64,000 bases of DNA from contig SCUS01000031.1 in assembly GCA_004297725.1 (NCBI GenBank), positions 73,550 to 137,549 on the forward strand, read 5' to 3'. The first letter of the stretch is position 1. Every line of letters starts with the position of its first letter. The notes under the pieces were generated by a model. It was not told the origin of the DNA, searched no databases, and saw only the letters and a program-made list of their open reading frames with translations. Source of the stretch: Myxococcaceae bacterium (lineage in GTDB: Bacteria > Myxococcota_A > Polyangia > Polyangiales > Ga0077539). Positions 34,625 to 43,400 of the stretch are shown one piece after another. The position numbers and the translations under genes are program-made.

Positions 34625-36175
34625 TCAGCGCCGAGCACACGTGCTGCGGTCGAGTCGGCCCTGCGATCCTCCCGCGGCCCCGGCCCGCTGCAGCCGGGCG
34701 TTGAGCGCGCGCGCCTTCGCGCAGTCCCCCGCCCGTATGAGTCGTCGCATCTCCGCCGCCCCGAGCTCGTCCACCGCGTCCCTGAGCGGGTCTACCTCCG
34801 CGCCGGGGAGCACCGACGGCCGCCTCGCCCTCCACAGCGCCTCGATGGCCGGCTCGAGCTCGTGCGACCTCACCTTGCGAAGGCCCTCCTGCACCGCCGC
34901 CCTCGCCGCCGCCTGGGCCTCGCTCGACGAGCGCGCCACCGGGTCTTCCACCGGCGCCGGGGTCGTCGTCGTGGACACCGGCGCCGCGGCCTGCGGGGCC
35001 GCGTCGGGGAGCGACGGCCCGTCCCCCGCGCTGCCCCGCAGGGCCAGGGTCACCAGCGCGAAGCCCCCGGCGAGCCCCAGCGCCGCGATGCCCAGCGCCC
35101 AGGGCAGCACCCGCCTCCGAGGGCGCACGGGGACGTAGGTCGAGTAGGCCCCGGGCGGCGCGGGCACCGTCGCGATGCTCACCGTGGCGATGGCCCCGAC
35201 CGGAGCGCTCCCCGGGGGCTCCAGCTCCGTCTCCCCGCGAAGCTCCGAGAGGAAGGCCCTCGCCGACGCCGTGCGCCGGGCCGAGTCCTTCTCCAGGGAG
35301 TGCGCGATGGCGGCCTCGATGACCGGGGAGAGCGCCTCGCAGCCGGGCTGCCGCCGCAGCGGCGTGGGGGGCTGGTTGAGGTGCGCGTCGGTCCACTCGG
35401 CGAGCGTGCGGGCGGGCCACGGGAGGGTGCCGGCCAGCATCAGGTAGGTGAGCAGCCCGAGGGCGTAGACGTCCGCGCGGGCGTCGACGGGCTCTCCCCG
35501 AAGCTGCTCCGGGCACATGAAGGCCGGGGTGCCGAGCACGGTGCCGAAGCTGGTGAGGGGCTTCTCGTTGGCGTGCGCGGGCGGCCGCCGGGCGATGCCG
35601 AAGTCCACCACCTTGATGAGCGGCGTCGGGTCGCGCGGCGAGAGCAGCACGTTCTCGGGCTTCAGGTCGCGGTGCACGACGCCGTGCCGGTGCGCGGCCT
35701 CGAGGGCGCTGGCCATCTGCGCGGTCAGGTCGAGCGCGAGCTCCGGGTCGATGCGCCCGCGCAGCACCCTCGACGCGAGGCTCTCTCCCGGGACGAACTC
35801 CATCACCGAGACGAAGCGCCCGTCCTCCTCGCCGTAGTCGAAGAGCCGGACGATGTTGGGGTGCTCCAGCGAGGCCAGCGTGGTGGCCTCCCGGCGAAAC
35901 CGCTGGACGATGTACTCGTCGTTGCCCCGCGACGCCGCGAGCACCTTGATGGCCACCCGGCGCACGCCCTCGCCCACCCGCTGCTCGCCCAGGTAGACGC
36001 GCCCCATGCTCCCCTCGCCGAGCTTCAGCGTGACGCGGTAGCGGCCGAGGAGCACCGAGCCCAGCAGCGGGTCGCCGGCGTCGGACTCGTCGAAGCGCTG
36101 GCCGCAGCGCGCGCAGAAGCGGGCGTCGTCGGAGGGACGAGCGGTCGCGCAGCGGGGGCAGGGGGCGGAGGTCAC
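34625..36175 (-). CDS. Transmembrane Ser/Thr protein kinase with N-terminal zinc ribbon
   Basis: 516 residues from the GTG at 36175; a GTG at 36211 would add 12 residues and overlap the upstream gene, so the start is uncertain. Residues 6-24 form a zinc ribbon (CPRC, CARC). The kinase domain 45-310 is complete: GEGSMGRVYLG, Lys77 in VAIKVL, HRDLKPENV with Asp170, DFG at 191-193. One transmembrane helix follows (VLPWALGIAALGLAGGFALV), then an Ala/Pro linker and a helical extracytoplasmic tail. It probably senses an external cue and phosphorylates cytoplasmic targets; the J-like/TPR gene downstream is a possible partner. Confidence 0.9.
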   Translation of the reverse strand: MTSAPCPRCATARPSDDARFCARCGQRFDESDAGDPLLGSVLLGRYRVTLKLGEGSMGRVYLGEQRVGEGVRRVAIKVLAASRGNDEYIVQRFRREATTLASLEHPNIVRLFDYGEEDGRFVSVMEFVPGESLASRVLRGRIDPELALDLTAQMASALEAAHRHGVVHRDLKPENVLLSPRDPTPLIKVVDFGIARRPPAHANEKPLTSFGTVLGTPAFMCPEQLRGEPVDARADVYALGLLTYLMLAGTLPWPARTLAEWTDAHLNQPPTPLRRQPGCEALSPVIEAAIAHSLEKDSARRTASARAFLSELRGETELEPPGSAPVGAIATVSIATVPAPPGAYSTYVPVRPRRRVLPWALGIAALGLAGGFALVTLALRGSAGDGPSLPDAAPQAAAPVSTTTTPAPVEDPVARSSSEAQAAARAAVQEGLRKVRSHELEPAIEALWRARRPSVLPGAEVDPLRDAVDELGAAEMRRLIRAGDCAKARALNARLQRAGAAGGSQGRLDRSTCARR

Positions 36176-36201
36176 GGCGGGGGGAGGCGGAGCATAACCG
36201 A

Positions 36202-37011
36202 CTACCGCCACAGTCGGACGCCCGCGAGCGGGCCGCTGAGGTCGACGGCGTCGCCGCTCACCGTCGGGATCACCGACTCGTGCTGCCACCCGAGCTGCAG
36301 CTCCACCGGCCCCACGAGGTAGCCCACGGTGCCTCGCAGGCTGACCAGCGCGGACCTCCCCAGGACGCCGCCGGAGAGGTCGAAGGAGAGCACCCACGGG
36401 TCATCCGGGAAGACGTCGAGGCCGATGCCCGCCTCGCCGCCGAACTCGCTGCCTGCGTCGTCGATCCAGTGGAGCAGGCCCCCGAAGATGCGCACCCGCG
36501 CCTCGGCGCTGTCGGCGAGCGCCACGCCTCCGCGGTAGCGGCCGAGGCCGACCCAGAGCGTCCCCTCGCGGGTGGGCTCGGCGTAGGCGGTGTAACGGAG
36601 CTCGAACTCCAGCCCCGCGCCGAGCACCCGCAGCGCCACGCCGCCGCGAGCGATGGACGACAGGGCGATGCCGCCGTCGAGGCTGGCCACCACCGCGACG
36701 CTGCGAGGGCTGCGCTGGAGGTCGACCTGCGGCGCGGCGTAGCCCTGGTAGCCCCAGGCGTAGGGGTAGGGCAGGAAGTACCGGGGGCGCAGCCAGCGGG
36801 AGCTTCCCCCGCCGGACGACGACGAGGGCGCCCGAGGGGAGTCGCCGGAGGGCTCGTGGCGCCTGCGGTCCCGGTCGGAGGAGCCGGTGTGCACCGCGTC
36901 CGAGGCGCGCCGCAGCCGCTGGGCCGAGGCCGTCGCGGGAGCGAGCAGCGCCAGCACCGAGAGCGCGCCGGAGAGCGTCCGGCGGAGGTCACAGAGCGTC
37001 CACGGGCTCAT
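36202..37011 (-). CDS. Secreted protein, probably outer-membrane beta-barrel-like
   Basis: 269 residues. A signal peptide (LSGALSVLALLAPATASA-Q) is followed by an Arg/Ser-rich linker and then alternating beta strands (GVALRVLGAGLEFELRYTAY, VSLRGTVGYLVGPVELQLGW) ending in Arg after GPLAGVRLW. A strand pattern with aromatic and hydrophobic alternation fits an outer-membrane barrel or surface beta protein. I recognise no family. It lies directly upstream of the zinc-ribbon kinase gene and may be co-transcribed. Confidence 0.6.
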   Translation of the reverse strand: MSPWTLCDLRRTLSGALSVLALLAPATASAQRLRRASDAVHTGSSDRDRRRHEPSGDSPRAPSSSSGGGSSRWLRPRYFLPYPYAWGYQGYAAPQVDLQRSPRSVAVVASLDGGIALSSIARGGVALRVLGAGLEFELRYTAYAEPTREGTLWVGLGRYRGGVALADSAEARVRIFGGLLHWIDDAGSEFGGEAGIGLDVFPDDPWVLSFDLSGGVLGRSALVSLRGTVGYLVGPVELQLGWQHESVIPTVSGDAVDLSGPLAGVRLWR

Positions 37012-37064
37012 GGAGGCGGAGACTACGCGCGGCGGCGGATCCGGGCGACCCGCGCCCAGGGAAG

Positions 37065-37096
37065 GGTTGCGAGATCAGCAACCTTAGGTTGCCAAC
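37065..37096. promoter_or_regulatory. Operator-like cluster of GGTTGC/GCAACC elements
   Basis: GGTTGC (37065-37070) and GCAACC (37078-37083) form a dyad with a 7-base spacer, and a third half-site, GGTTGC, begins at 37087, within the small palindrome GTTGCCAAC (37088-37096). The cluster lies in the 277-bp divergent region between the barrel-like gene and the YceI gene, the longest gene-free stretch in the window. Three spaced copies of one hexamer suggest a repressor or activator site. Confidence 0.45.
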
Positions 37097-37288
37097 GCGG
37101 GGGATGGTGCGCGGTTCAGCAACGGCTACAGTGGGTCTGTCCGTCGCGCCACCCCAGCGAAGGCCCACGCCGATCGCAGGCCCGACGACGGCGGCATGCG
37201 CGCACACCGGTCGCCCTCCACGAGGGCGCTCCGCAGGGCGCGCCATGCCTTACGCAACCCACACGCATCCGCACGGAGTCATCGCACC

Positions 37289-37984
37289 ATGAACAGGCAC
37301 CTCACGGCCCTCTCGATCCTTCTCGCCGCCTCGCTCGCCGCGCCGCTCGCCAGCGCGCAGAACGCCCCGCCCCCGCCCCCCGCGCAGCAGCCCGCCCGCG
37401 CTCCGCTCACGGGGGTTCAGCGCTTCGAGCTCCGCCCGTCGGGGATCTCCCGGGTGGCCTTCACCTCCGACGCGCCGATCGAGACCGTCGACGGGGTCTC
37501 CACGGCCACCTCGGGCAACCTCTCCGTCGACCTCGCCAACCCGAGCCGGGGGCTCACCGGCACGGTGTCCATCCCGACCGCGTCGCTGCGCACGGGCAAT
37601 GACATGCGCGACGAGCACCTCCGCGGGGCCAACTGGTTCGACGCCGAGCACAACCCGAACATCTCGTTTCAGCTCGTCACGACGACGCTCGCCGCGCCGC
37701 TCGCCCCCGGCCGGGCCGTCAGCGGTCGGGTCACCGGGCGCCTCACGCTCCACGGCGTCACCCGCGACGTCACCGTGCCCGTCACCGTCCGCCTCGTGCC
37801 GCTGACCGCGGAGCACGCCGACATGGCCCAGTTCGGCGTCAACGCGGACATGCTCCGGGTGCAGTCGGAGTTCAGCGTGCGCCTCTCGGACTACAACGTC
37901 TCGATCTTCCCTCCGCTCCGGCTGAAGGTCTCCAACACCATCCGGCTGCGCGTGGACCTCACGGCCTTCCGCCAGGCGTCCTGA
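37289..37984 (+). CDS. YceI-family periplasmic protein
   Basis: 231 residues. A signal peptide (MNRHLTALSILLAASLAAPLASA) and Pro-rich segment are followed by the YceI lipocalin-like barrel: SGNLSVDLANPSRGLTGTVS, the family core DMRDEHLRGANWFDAEHNP, and GRLTLHGVTRDVTVPVTV. YceI proteins bind polyisoprenoids or amphiphilic lipids in the periplasm and are often induced by stress or high pH. A binding role for an isoprenoid quinone or polyene is plausible here but not shown. Confidence 0.92.
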   Translation: MNRHLTALSILLAASLAAPLASAQNAPPPPPAQQPARAPLTGVQRFELRPSGISRVAFTSDAPIETVDGVSTATSGNLSVDLANPSRGLTGTVSIPTASLRTGNDMRDEHLRGANWFDAEHNPNISFQLVTTTLAAPLAPGRAVSGRVTGRLTLHGVTRDVTVPVTVRLVPLTAEHADMAQFGVNADMLRVQSEFSVRLSDYNVSIFPPLRLKVSNTIRLRVDLTAFRQAS

Positions 37985-38009
37985 TCAGCGCGCGAGGGGC
38001 GTCGAGGGC

Positions 38010-38297
38010 CTAAGGGCGCTTGAGCGCCTCGGTGAGGTAGACGCGGCAGACGGGGCAGCGAGGCTCTTCCCCGGCGAGGCCTCGCAGCGGCCCGGCGAGG
38101 CCCCCTGCGAAGAGCAGCAGGAAGGGCATCGCGATGACCCCGAAGCCCTTGAGCGCCATCAGCGCCACCGGGCACGAGAGCCAGAAGGTCACCTCCGCCG
38201 CGCGCCACTTCCAGTGGGGGCGCACGGGCCGCACCCAGTCCTTGCAGCGAGGGCAGAGGCAGCGGTCTCGGGAGGGCGCCGGGGTGGTGGGCAGCAT
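38010..38297 (-). CDS. Small membrane protein with two CxxC zinc-ribbon halves
   Basis: 95 residues from the ATG of MLPTTPAPSR. Cysteine pairs CLCPRCKDWV near the N terminus and PRCPVCRVYL near the C terminus flank a hydrophobic segment (VTFWLSCPVALMALKGFGVI, AMPFLLLFAGGLAG). The pairs may meet as a zinc ribbon on the cytoplasmic face of a membrane hairpin. Function unknown. It is divergent from the AAA ATPase, with 88 bp between. Confidence 0.6.
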   Translation of the reverse strand: MLPTTPAPSRDRCLCPRCKDWVRPVRPHWKWRAAEVTFWLSCPVALMALKGFGVIAMPFLLLFAGGLAGPLRGLAGEEPRCPVCRVYLTEALKRP

Positions 38298-38385
38298 CGG
38301 GCGGAGGTCTTGGCGCCGATGGATGGGCCACGCCCCGACGCCCGTCAAGGTGAGCCCCGCCCACCAGAGGCGGTACCATCGGGCC

Positions 38386-39924
38386 GTGTCCCTCGACCAC
38401 CTTCGCGACGAGCTGCGCGTCTACATCCGGGCGCGCTACCCCGCCCTCTGGCTCGTCACCGACGAGGAGGACCGCGTGTCGCGCATGCTCGGCACGCTGG
38501 CCTCGGAGTTCAACCGCCCGCTGCTCTCCTGGACCTGCACCTCCGGCTTCGACGACGCGCGCTTCGTCTTCGACCGGGCGGCGAGCCCTCGCGGCCTCCC
38601 CGACGCGACGCCCGCGACCATGGCCCGCACGCCCGACAAGGCCCTCGACTACGTCATGAACCACCCCGAGCGGGCGCTCTTCGTGATGCACGACCTGCAC
38701 CCCTTCCTCGACGATCCGGTGATCGTCCGCAAGCTGCGCGACGTGGTGGGCCACGCCCGCCGGGCCTTCAAGACCCTGGTGCTGGTGTCGGGCGCGGCGA
38801 AGGTGCCCGATGAGCTGTCGCGCGACGTGACCGTCATCGAGGTTCCGCCGCCGGACGAGGCCGAGCTGGCCGCGCTGCTGCGCTCGTTCATCGAGTCGCT
38901 GCGCTCGGTGGGCCGGGTGGCCGTCGACGCCGACCCGACCTTCCCCGAGCGCGCGGTGCACGCGGCGCGAGGGCTCACCGAGTCGCAGGCCATCCAGGCC
39001 TTCTCCCGGGCGGCGGTGCGCGACATGCGCTTCGGCCTCGACGACATCCCGCTCATCCTCGACGAGAAGAAGCAGGTGGTGCGGCGCACCGGGGTGCTGG
39101 AGTTCTTCGAGCACGACGAGTCGCTCTCCACCGTCGGGGGCATCGACGGGCTGAAGCAGTGGCTCGCCTCGCGCACCAGCGCCTTCGGAGAGCGGGCGAG
39201 GGCCTTCGGGCTGCCCCAGCCGAGGGGCCTGCTGCTGCTGGGCGTGCAGGGCTGCGGCAAGAGCCTGACGGCCAAGGCCATCGCGGCGCACTGGCGGCTG
39301 CCGCTGCTGCGCCTCGACATCGGGAGCGTGTTCAGCCCCTACGTGGGAGGGAGCGAGGCCAACATGCGCAAGGCCCTCGCCATGGCCGAGAGCCTCGCGC
39401 CGGTGGTGCTCTGGATCGACGAGGTCGAGAAGGGCTTCGGCGGCACCACCGGGTCGGGCAACGCCGACGGCGGCGCGTCGCTGCGGGTGTTCTCGACCTT
39501 CCTCACCTGGATGCAGGAGCGCAAGCGCCCGGTCTTCGTGGTGGCCACGGCCAACCGCATCGCCGAGCTCCCGCCGGAGCTTCTCCGCAAGGGGCGCTTC
39601 GACGAGATCTTCTTCGTCGACCTGCCGACCCCGGCGGAGCGCGAGGCGATCTTCGCGATCCACCTGGCCAAGCGGCACCGTGACCCCGGGCGCTTCGACC
39701 TCGGCGCGGTGGCGGGCGCGACCCACGGCTTCAACGGCGCGGAGGTCGAGCTCGCGCTGGTGTCGGCGATGTACGCGGCCTTCTCGGCCGAGCGCGAGGT
39801 GACCACGGAGGACGTGCTCGCCGCCGCGAGGGAGACGGTGCCCCTGTCGACGACCATGGCCGAGGACATCGACGCCCTGAGGACCTGGGCGCGCACCCGG
39901 GCGAGGAGCGCGGCCGTTGCGTGA
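38386..39924 (+). CDS. AAA+ ATPase, Ycf46-like
   Basis: 512 residues from the GTG at 38386 (VSLDHLRDELRVYI). The N-terminal 250 residues are a degenerate P-loop-like half. The C-terminal AAA domain has Walker A GVQGCGKS (about 285-292), Walker B VVLWIDEVEKG (about 338-348), sensor ATANR and arginine finger RKGRFDEIFF. This two-part plan matches the Ycf46/FtsH-like AAA group of cyanobacteria and chloroplasts. No protease motif. It is followed after 12 bases by an XRE-type regulator, so the two form an operon. Role unknown. Confidence 0.88.
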   Translation: MSLDHLRDELRVYIRARYPALWLVTDEEDRVSRMLGTLASEFNRPLLSWTCTSGFDDARFVFDRAASPRGLPDATPATMARTPDKALDYVMNHPERALFVMHDLHPFLDDPVIVRKLRDVVGHARRAFKTLVLVSGAAKVPDELSRDVTVIEVPPPDEAELAALLRSFIESLRSVGRVAVDADPTFPERAVHAARGLTESQAIQAFSRAAVRDMRFGLDDIPLILDEKKQVVRRTGVLEFFEHDESLSTVGGIDGLKQWLASRTSAFGERARAFGLPQPRGLLLLGVQGCGKSLTAKAIAAHWRLPLLRLDIGSVFSPYVGGSEANMRKALAMAESLAPVVLWIDEVEKGFGGTTGSGNADGGASLRVFSTFLTWMQERKRPVFVVATANRIAELPPELLRKGRFDEIFFVDLPTPAEREAIFAIHLAKRHRDPGRFDLGAVAGATHGFNGAEVELALVSAMYAAFSAEREVTTEDVLAAARETVPLSTTMAEDIDALRTWARTRARSAAVA

Positions 39925-39936
39925 TGCATCTCGATC

Positions 39937-40488
39937 ATGCAGCGTCGGCGCATGGTGAAGGCGTCGACGGCGAAGGCGTCCGGGGGCATCGAGGGCGCGA
40001 GGGTGAAGGAGCGGCGCCTCTCGCTGGGGCTGACGCAGGCTGACCTGGCCACGCGCAGCGGGCTCTCGCAGGAGGCCATCTCGCGGCTGGAGAACGGGCG
40101 CATCCGGGGGCTGATGCAGCCCACCCAGGACGCCCTCGCGGGGGCCCTCGGGGTCTCGGTGGAGTGGCTGCGGGGAGGGGAGGACGAGGCCACGGGGGAG
40201 CCCTCGCGAGAGGCGCCCCCGGACGCGGCGGACGAGCTCGACGAGGCCGCGGAGGACCCGCTGATGAGGGCGGCGAGCCAGGGCTTCGACCCGAGGCGAC
40301 ACCACCTGCTGGTGGACGCCAACCGGGTGCTGGAGCTGCTGAACGCGGTGGAGCTGCGGCTGCTGAGCGGGGGCGAGCTCGCGGAGGTGGCGCGGCAGTG
40401 GCTCGACGCGGCCTCGGCGCTGCGCCGGGAGGGCGTCGCCGTGACCGCGGAGAACCTGCTCTGGAAGGTGACCGCCGGGAGGCGGTAG
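39937..40488 (+). CDS. XRE-family helix-turn-helix regulator
   Basis: 183 residues. The HTH spans about 18-76 (RVKERRLSLGLTQADLATRS, GLSQEAISRLENGR, LAGALGVSVEWLRGG). An acidic Pro-rich hinge follows, then a helical C-terminal region (LLVDANRVLELLNAVELRLL) that could dimerise. It lies 12 bases behind the AAA ATPase gene and probably senses or controls the same process. The ATG at 39952 is an alternative start. Confidence 0.9.
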   Translation: MQRRRMVKASTAKASGGIEGARVKERRLSLGLTQADLATRSGLSQEAISRLENGRIRGLMQPTQDALAGALGVSVEWLRGGEDEATGEPSREAPPDAADELDEAAEDPLMRAASQGFDPRRHHLLVDANRVLELLNAVELRLLSGGELAEVARQWLDAASALRREGVAVTAENLLWKVTAGRR

Positions 40489-40495
40489 GGGGGGA

Positions 40496-43400
40496 CTACT
40501 CCGCGCCGATCTCGCGGAGGAAGGCGCGGGCCTCCTCCAGGTTGGCGTCTTCGGAGAGGGCCTTGCGCGCGAGGAAGACGGCCTTCTTGGCGTCGCCCTG
40601 GCTGCGGGCGATGACGCCCTGGCGGAGGAAGGCCATCGCGCGGCTCATGGGCGCGGGGTTCTTCATCAGGGCGATGGCGCGCAGGGCCTTCTGGGCGATG
40701 TCGAAGTTGGCCTGCTCCATCGCCACGTCGGCCAGCTCGGCGGCCACCTGGCCGTTCTGCGGATCGGTGTCGAGCGCGGCGTTGAGCCACGCCATCTCCA
40801 CCGCGTGGTCGCCCGCCGCGTAGGCCAGGCGGCCCATGCGGTGCTGGAGCATCGCGAGCTCCTTCGAGCGGCGGTTCTTGTGCGCGGCGATGGCGGTGTT
40901 GAGGAGCCCGGAGGCGTCCTCGAGCCGCTGCGACGCCGTGTATGCATCGACGAGGAGCACCGTCACGTCGTGGTCGCCGGGGCGCAGCGCGTGGGCCCGC
41001 TCCAGCGGCTCGATGGCCAGCGCGGGCTCCGCCGCGTTGTCGAGCAGCACCTCGCCCGCCTTGCGGAAGCCGTCGAAGCGCTCGCTCGCGTCGGCGCTCC
41101 GCTCGGCCGCGTCGGTCCAGAGCTTGGCGGCCTCGTGGAAGAGCCCGAGGGCCTCGTAGAGCTGCCGCAGCCGGTCGCGCAGCACCGTGTTGCCCAGGTC
41201 GGCGCCGTAGGCCCGCTGCAGCCCCTCGCGCGCGTCCGTCGGCCGACCCGCCGCCGCGCACGCGTCCGCCAGCCGCACCGCCGCGTCGGCCCTCGCCTCG
41301 CCCTGCTCGAGCGCCACCAGACGGTGGTAGCCCACCGCCGCGTCGTCCCAGCGCCCCGCCTCGGCGTGCAGCGCCGCGAGCCGCCGCAGCGCCTCCAGGT
41401 CGTCGGGCTGCCCGGCCACCCACTCCGCCAGCAGGGTCGTCCCCTCGGCGACGCGCCCGATGCGCGGCAGCACCTCCGTCAGCCGCAGCAGGGAGGTCCT
41501 CGCCGCCGCGGTGTCGCCGTCCGCCAGCGCCCGCATCCGCCGGCGGTCGAGCGCCGCCGCGAACTCCCCGGCCAGCACGTCGCCCACCCTCAGGTAGGCC
41601 GCCTCCAGGTCCTCCACCGCGCCGTCTCCGTCGCCCGCCGCGCCGCGCAGCTCGGCCCTCAGCCGCAGCAGCGGAGCCACCATCGCGTCGCCTCCGACGC
41701 CGCGCTCCAGGGCCTCGCCCACCGCCGCGATCGCCGCCGCGCCGTCGCCCGCCGCCGTCAGCGTGCGCGCGTACTCCGCCAGCAGCTCGAGGTCCTCCGG
41801 GGCGTCCGCCCTCGCGTCGCCCAGGAGCGCCGCGGCCCTCGCCGGGTCGCCCAGCGCGTCGCGGTACATCGCCGCCGCCTCGCGCAGCGCCGCCGCCCGC
41901 TGCCCCGCGTCCTCGAGCTGCCGCCCGTAGCGCTCCCGCACCGACGCGAGGGCCGCGTGCTCCCCGCGCGCCGCGTAGCGCGCCTCCAGGTGCCCGCGAA
42001 TCGCCTCGTCCCCCGGCGTCGCCGCGAAGCCCGCCTCCAGCGCGCGCTCGATGCCCTCCGCGTCGCCCGTCTGCTCCCGGAGCTGCGCCAGTTGCATCGC
42101 CAGCGCCGCCGCCTCCGCGCCCGAGCGCTTGGAGAGCAGCCGCTCGAGCACCGCCGCGCGCTCCTCCGGCGGGTCGTCCGCCGTCATGAGCCCGTGCGCC
42201 GTCGCCAGCAGCTCGGCGTCGTCGGGCAGCACCTCCAGCGCGCTGCGCATCACGTCCACCGCGCGGTCGCGCCGCGTCGGGGCCAGCAGCCCCGCGAGGC
42301 GCAGCCCGAGCACCCTCGTGCCCTCCGCGTCCGAGCGCTCGCGGGCGCTGTCGAAGCGGGCGAAGAGCAGCTCGGCCAGGTCCTCGTGGCGCTCCGCGCG
42401 CTCGTAGAGGTCGGCCAGCAGCGTCGTGGCCGCGGTGTCGTCAGGGTCCTCGTCGAGCAGCGCCCGCAGCGACTCCATCGCCGCCTCCTCGCCGCCGGGC
42501 CGAGCCAGCAGGATGCGGGCGCGCTCCATCCGCAGGTGCTTGCGGTCCGCCGGGTCGAAGACGTTCGAGACCGACTCCTCGATGAGGGCCTCCAGCCGGG
42601 CCTCGTCCCCGAGCCGTCGGTACACCGTCAGCAGCGGCTCCCACACGGCGCGGTTGCCCGGGTCGCGCGCATGCAACGCCTCATAGGTGCTCGCCGCGAG
42701 CCGCAGGTCGTCGAGCGGACCGGCCGCCAGCGCCGCCACCCGCAGCTCCAGGTGCATCGCCTCGTCCTCCTCGGACTGCGCCGCCGCCGCGCGCAGCCAG
42801 CGCACGGCCTCCGCCGGGTCGCCCGCGGTCTCCCGCAGCCGCGCCAGCGCCACCATCGCCCAGCTCGAGTCGCGCACCTCGTCGCGCTCCTCGCCGATCG
42901 CGATCGCGCGGCGCAGCAGGGCCTCCGCGCGAGGGTCCATCTGCAGGTCGAGCGCCTGCTCCACGGCCAGGTGAAGCGTCTCCCACGAGGCCTCGGGGGA
43001 GGCGGCGCGGCGCTCCAGCACGTCGAGCAGCGCGGCGCGGTCGTCGGCCTCGCGGGCCACGCGCTCGTAGAGGTCGAGCACCGAGGTGCGCTCCGGCCAC
43101 GACGAGGCCGCCGACTGGAGGAGCTGCGCCGCGCGGGGCAGGTCGGGGGCGTGCTCCTGCACCCAGGCGATCCAGGTGAGGCCCTCCTCCACGTCGGCGG
43201 GCTCCCGGGAGGCGAGCAGCAGGGCGGCGAGGCTCCAGGCCGATCCGCGGGCGGCGTCGCCCTCGGAGGCCGTGAGCATGCGCAGCACCTCGATGCGCCC
43301 GGCGGTGTCGCCGAGCACGTCGAGCGCGTGGTCGAGGCCCCACCACGCCGCCACCTGGATCTCGTCGTCGCCCTGCGCCGCGGCCTCGCGGTAGAGCGCG

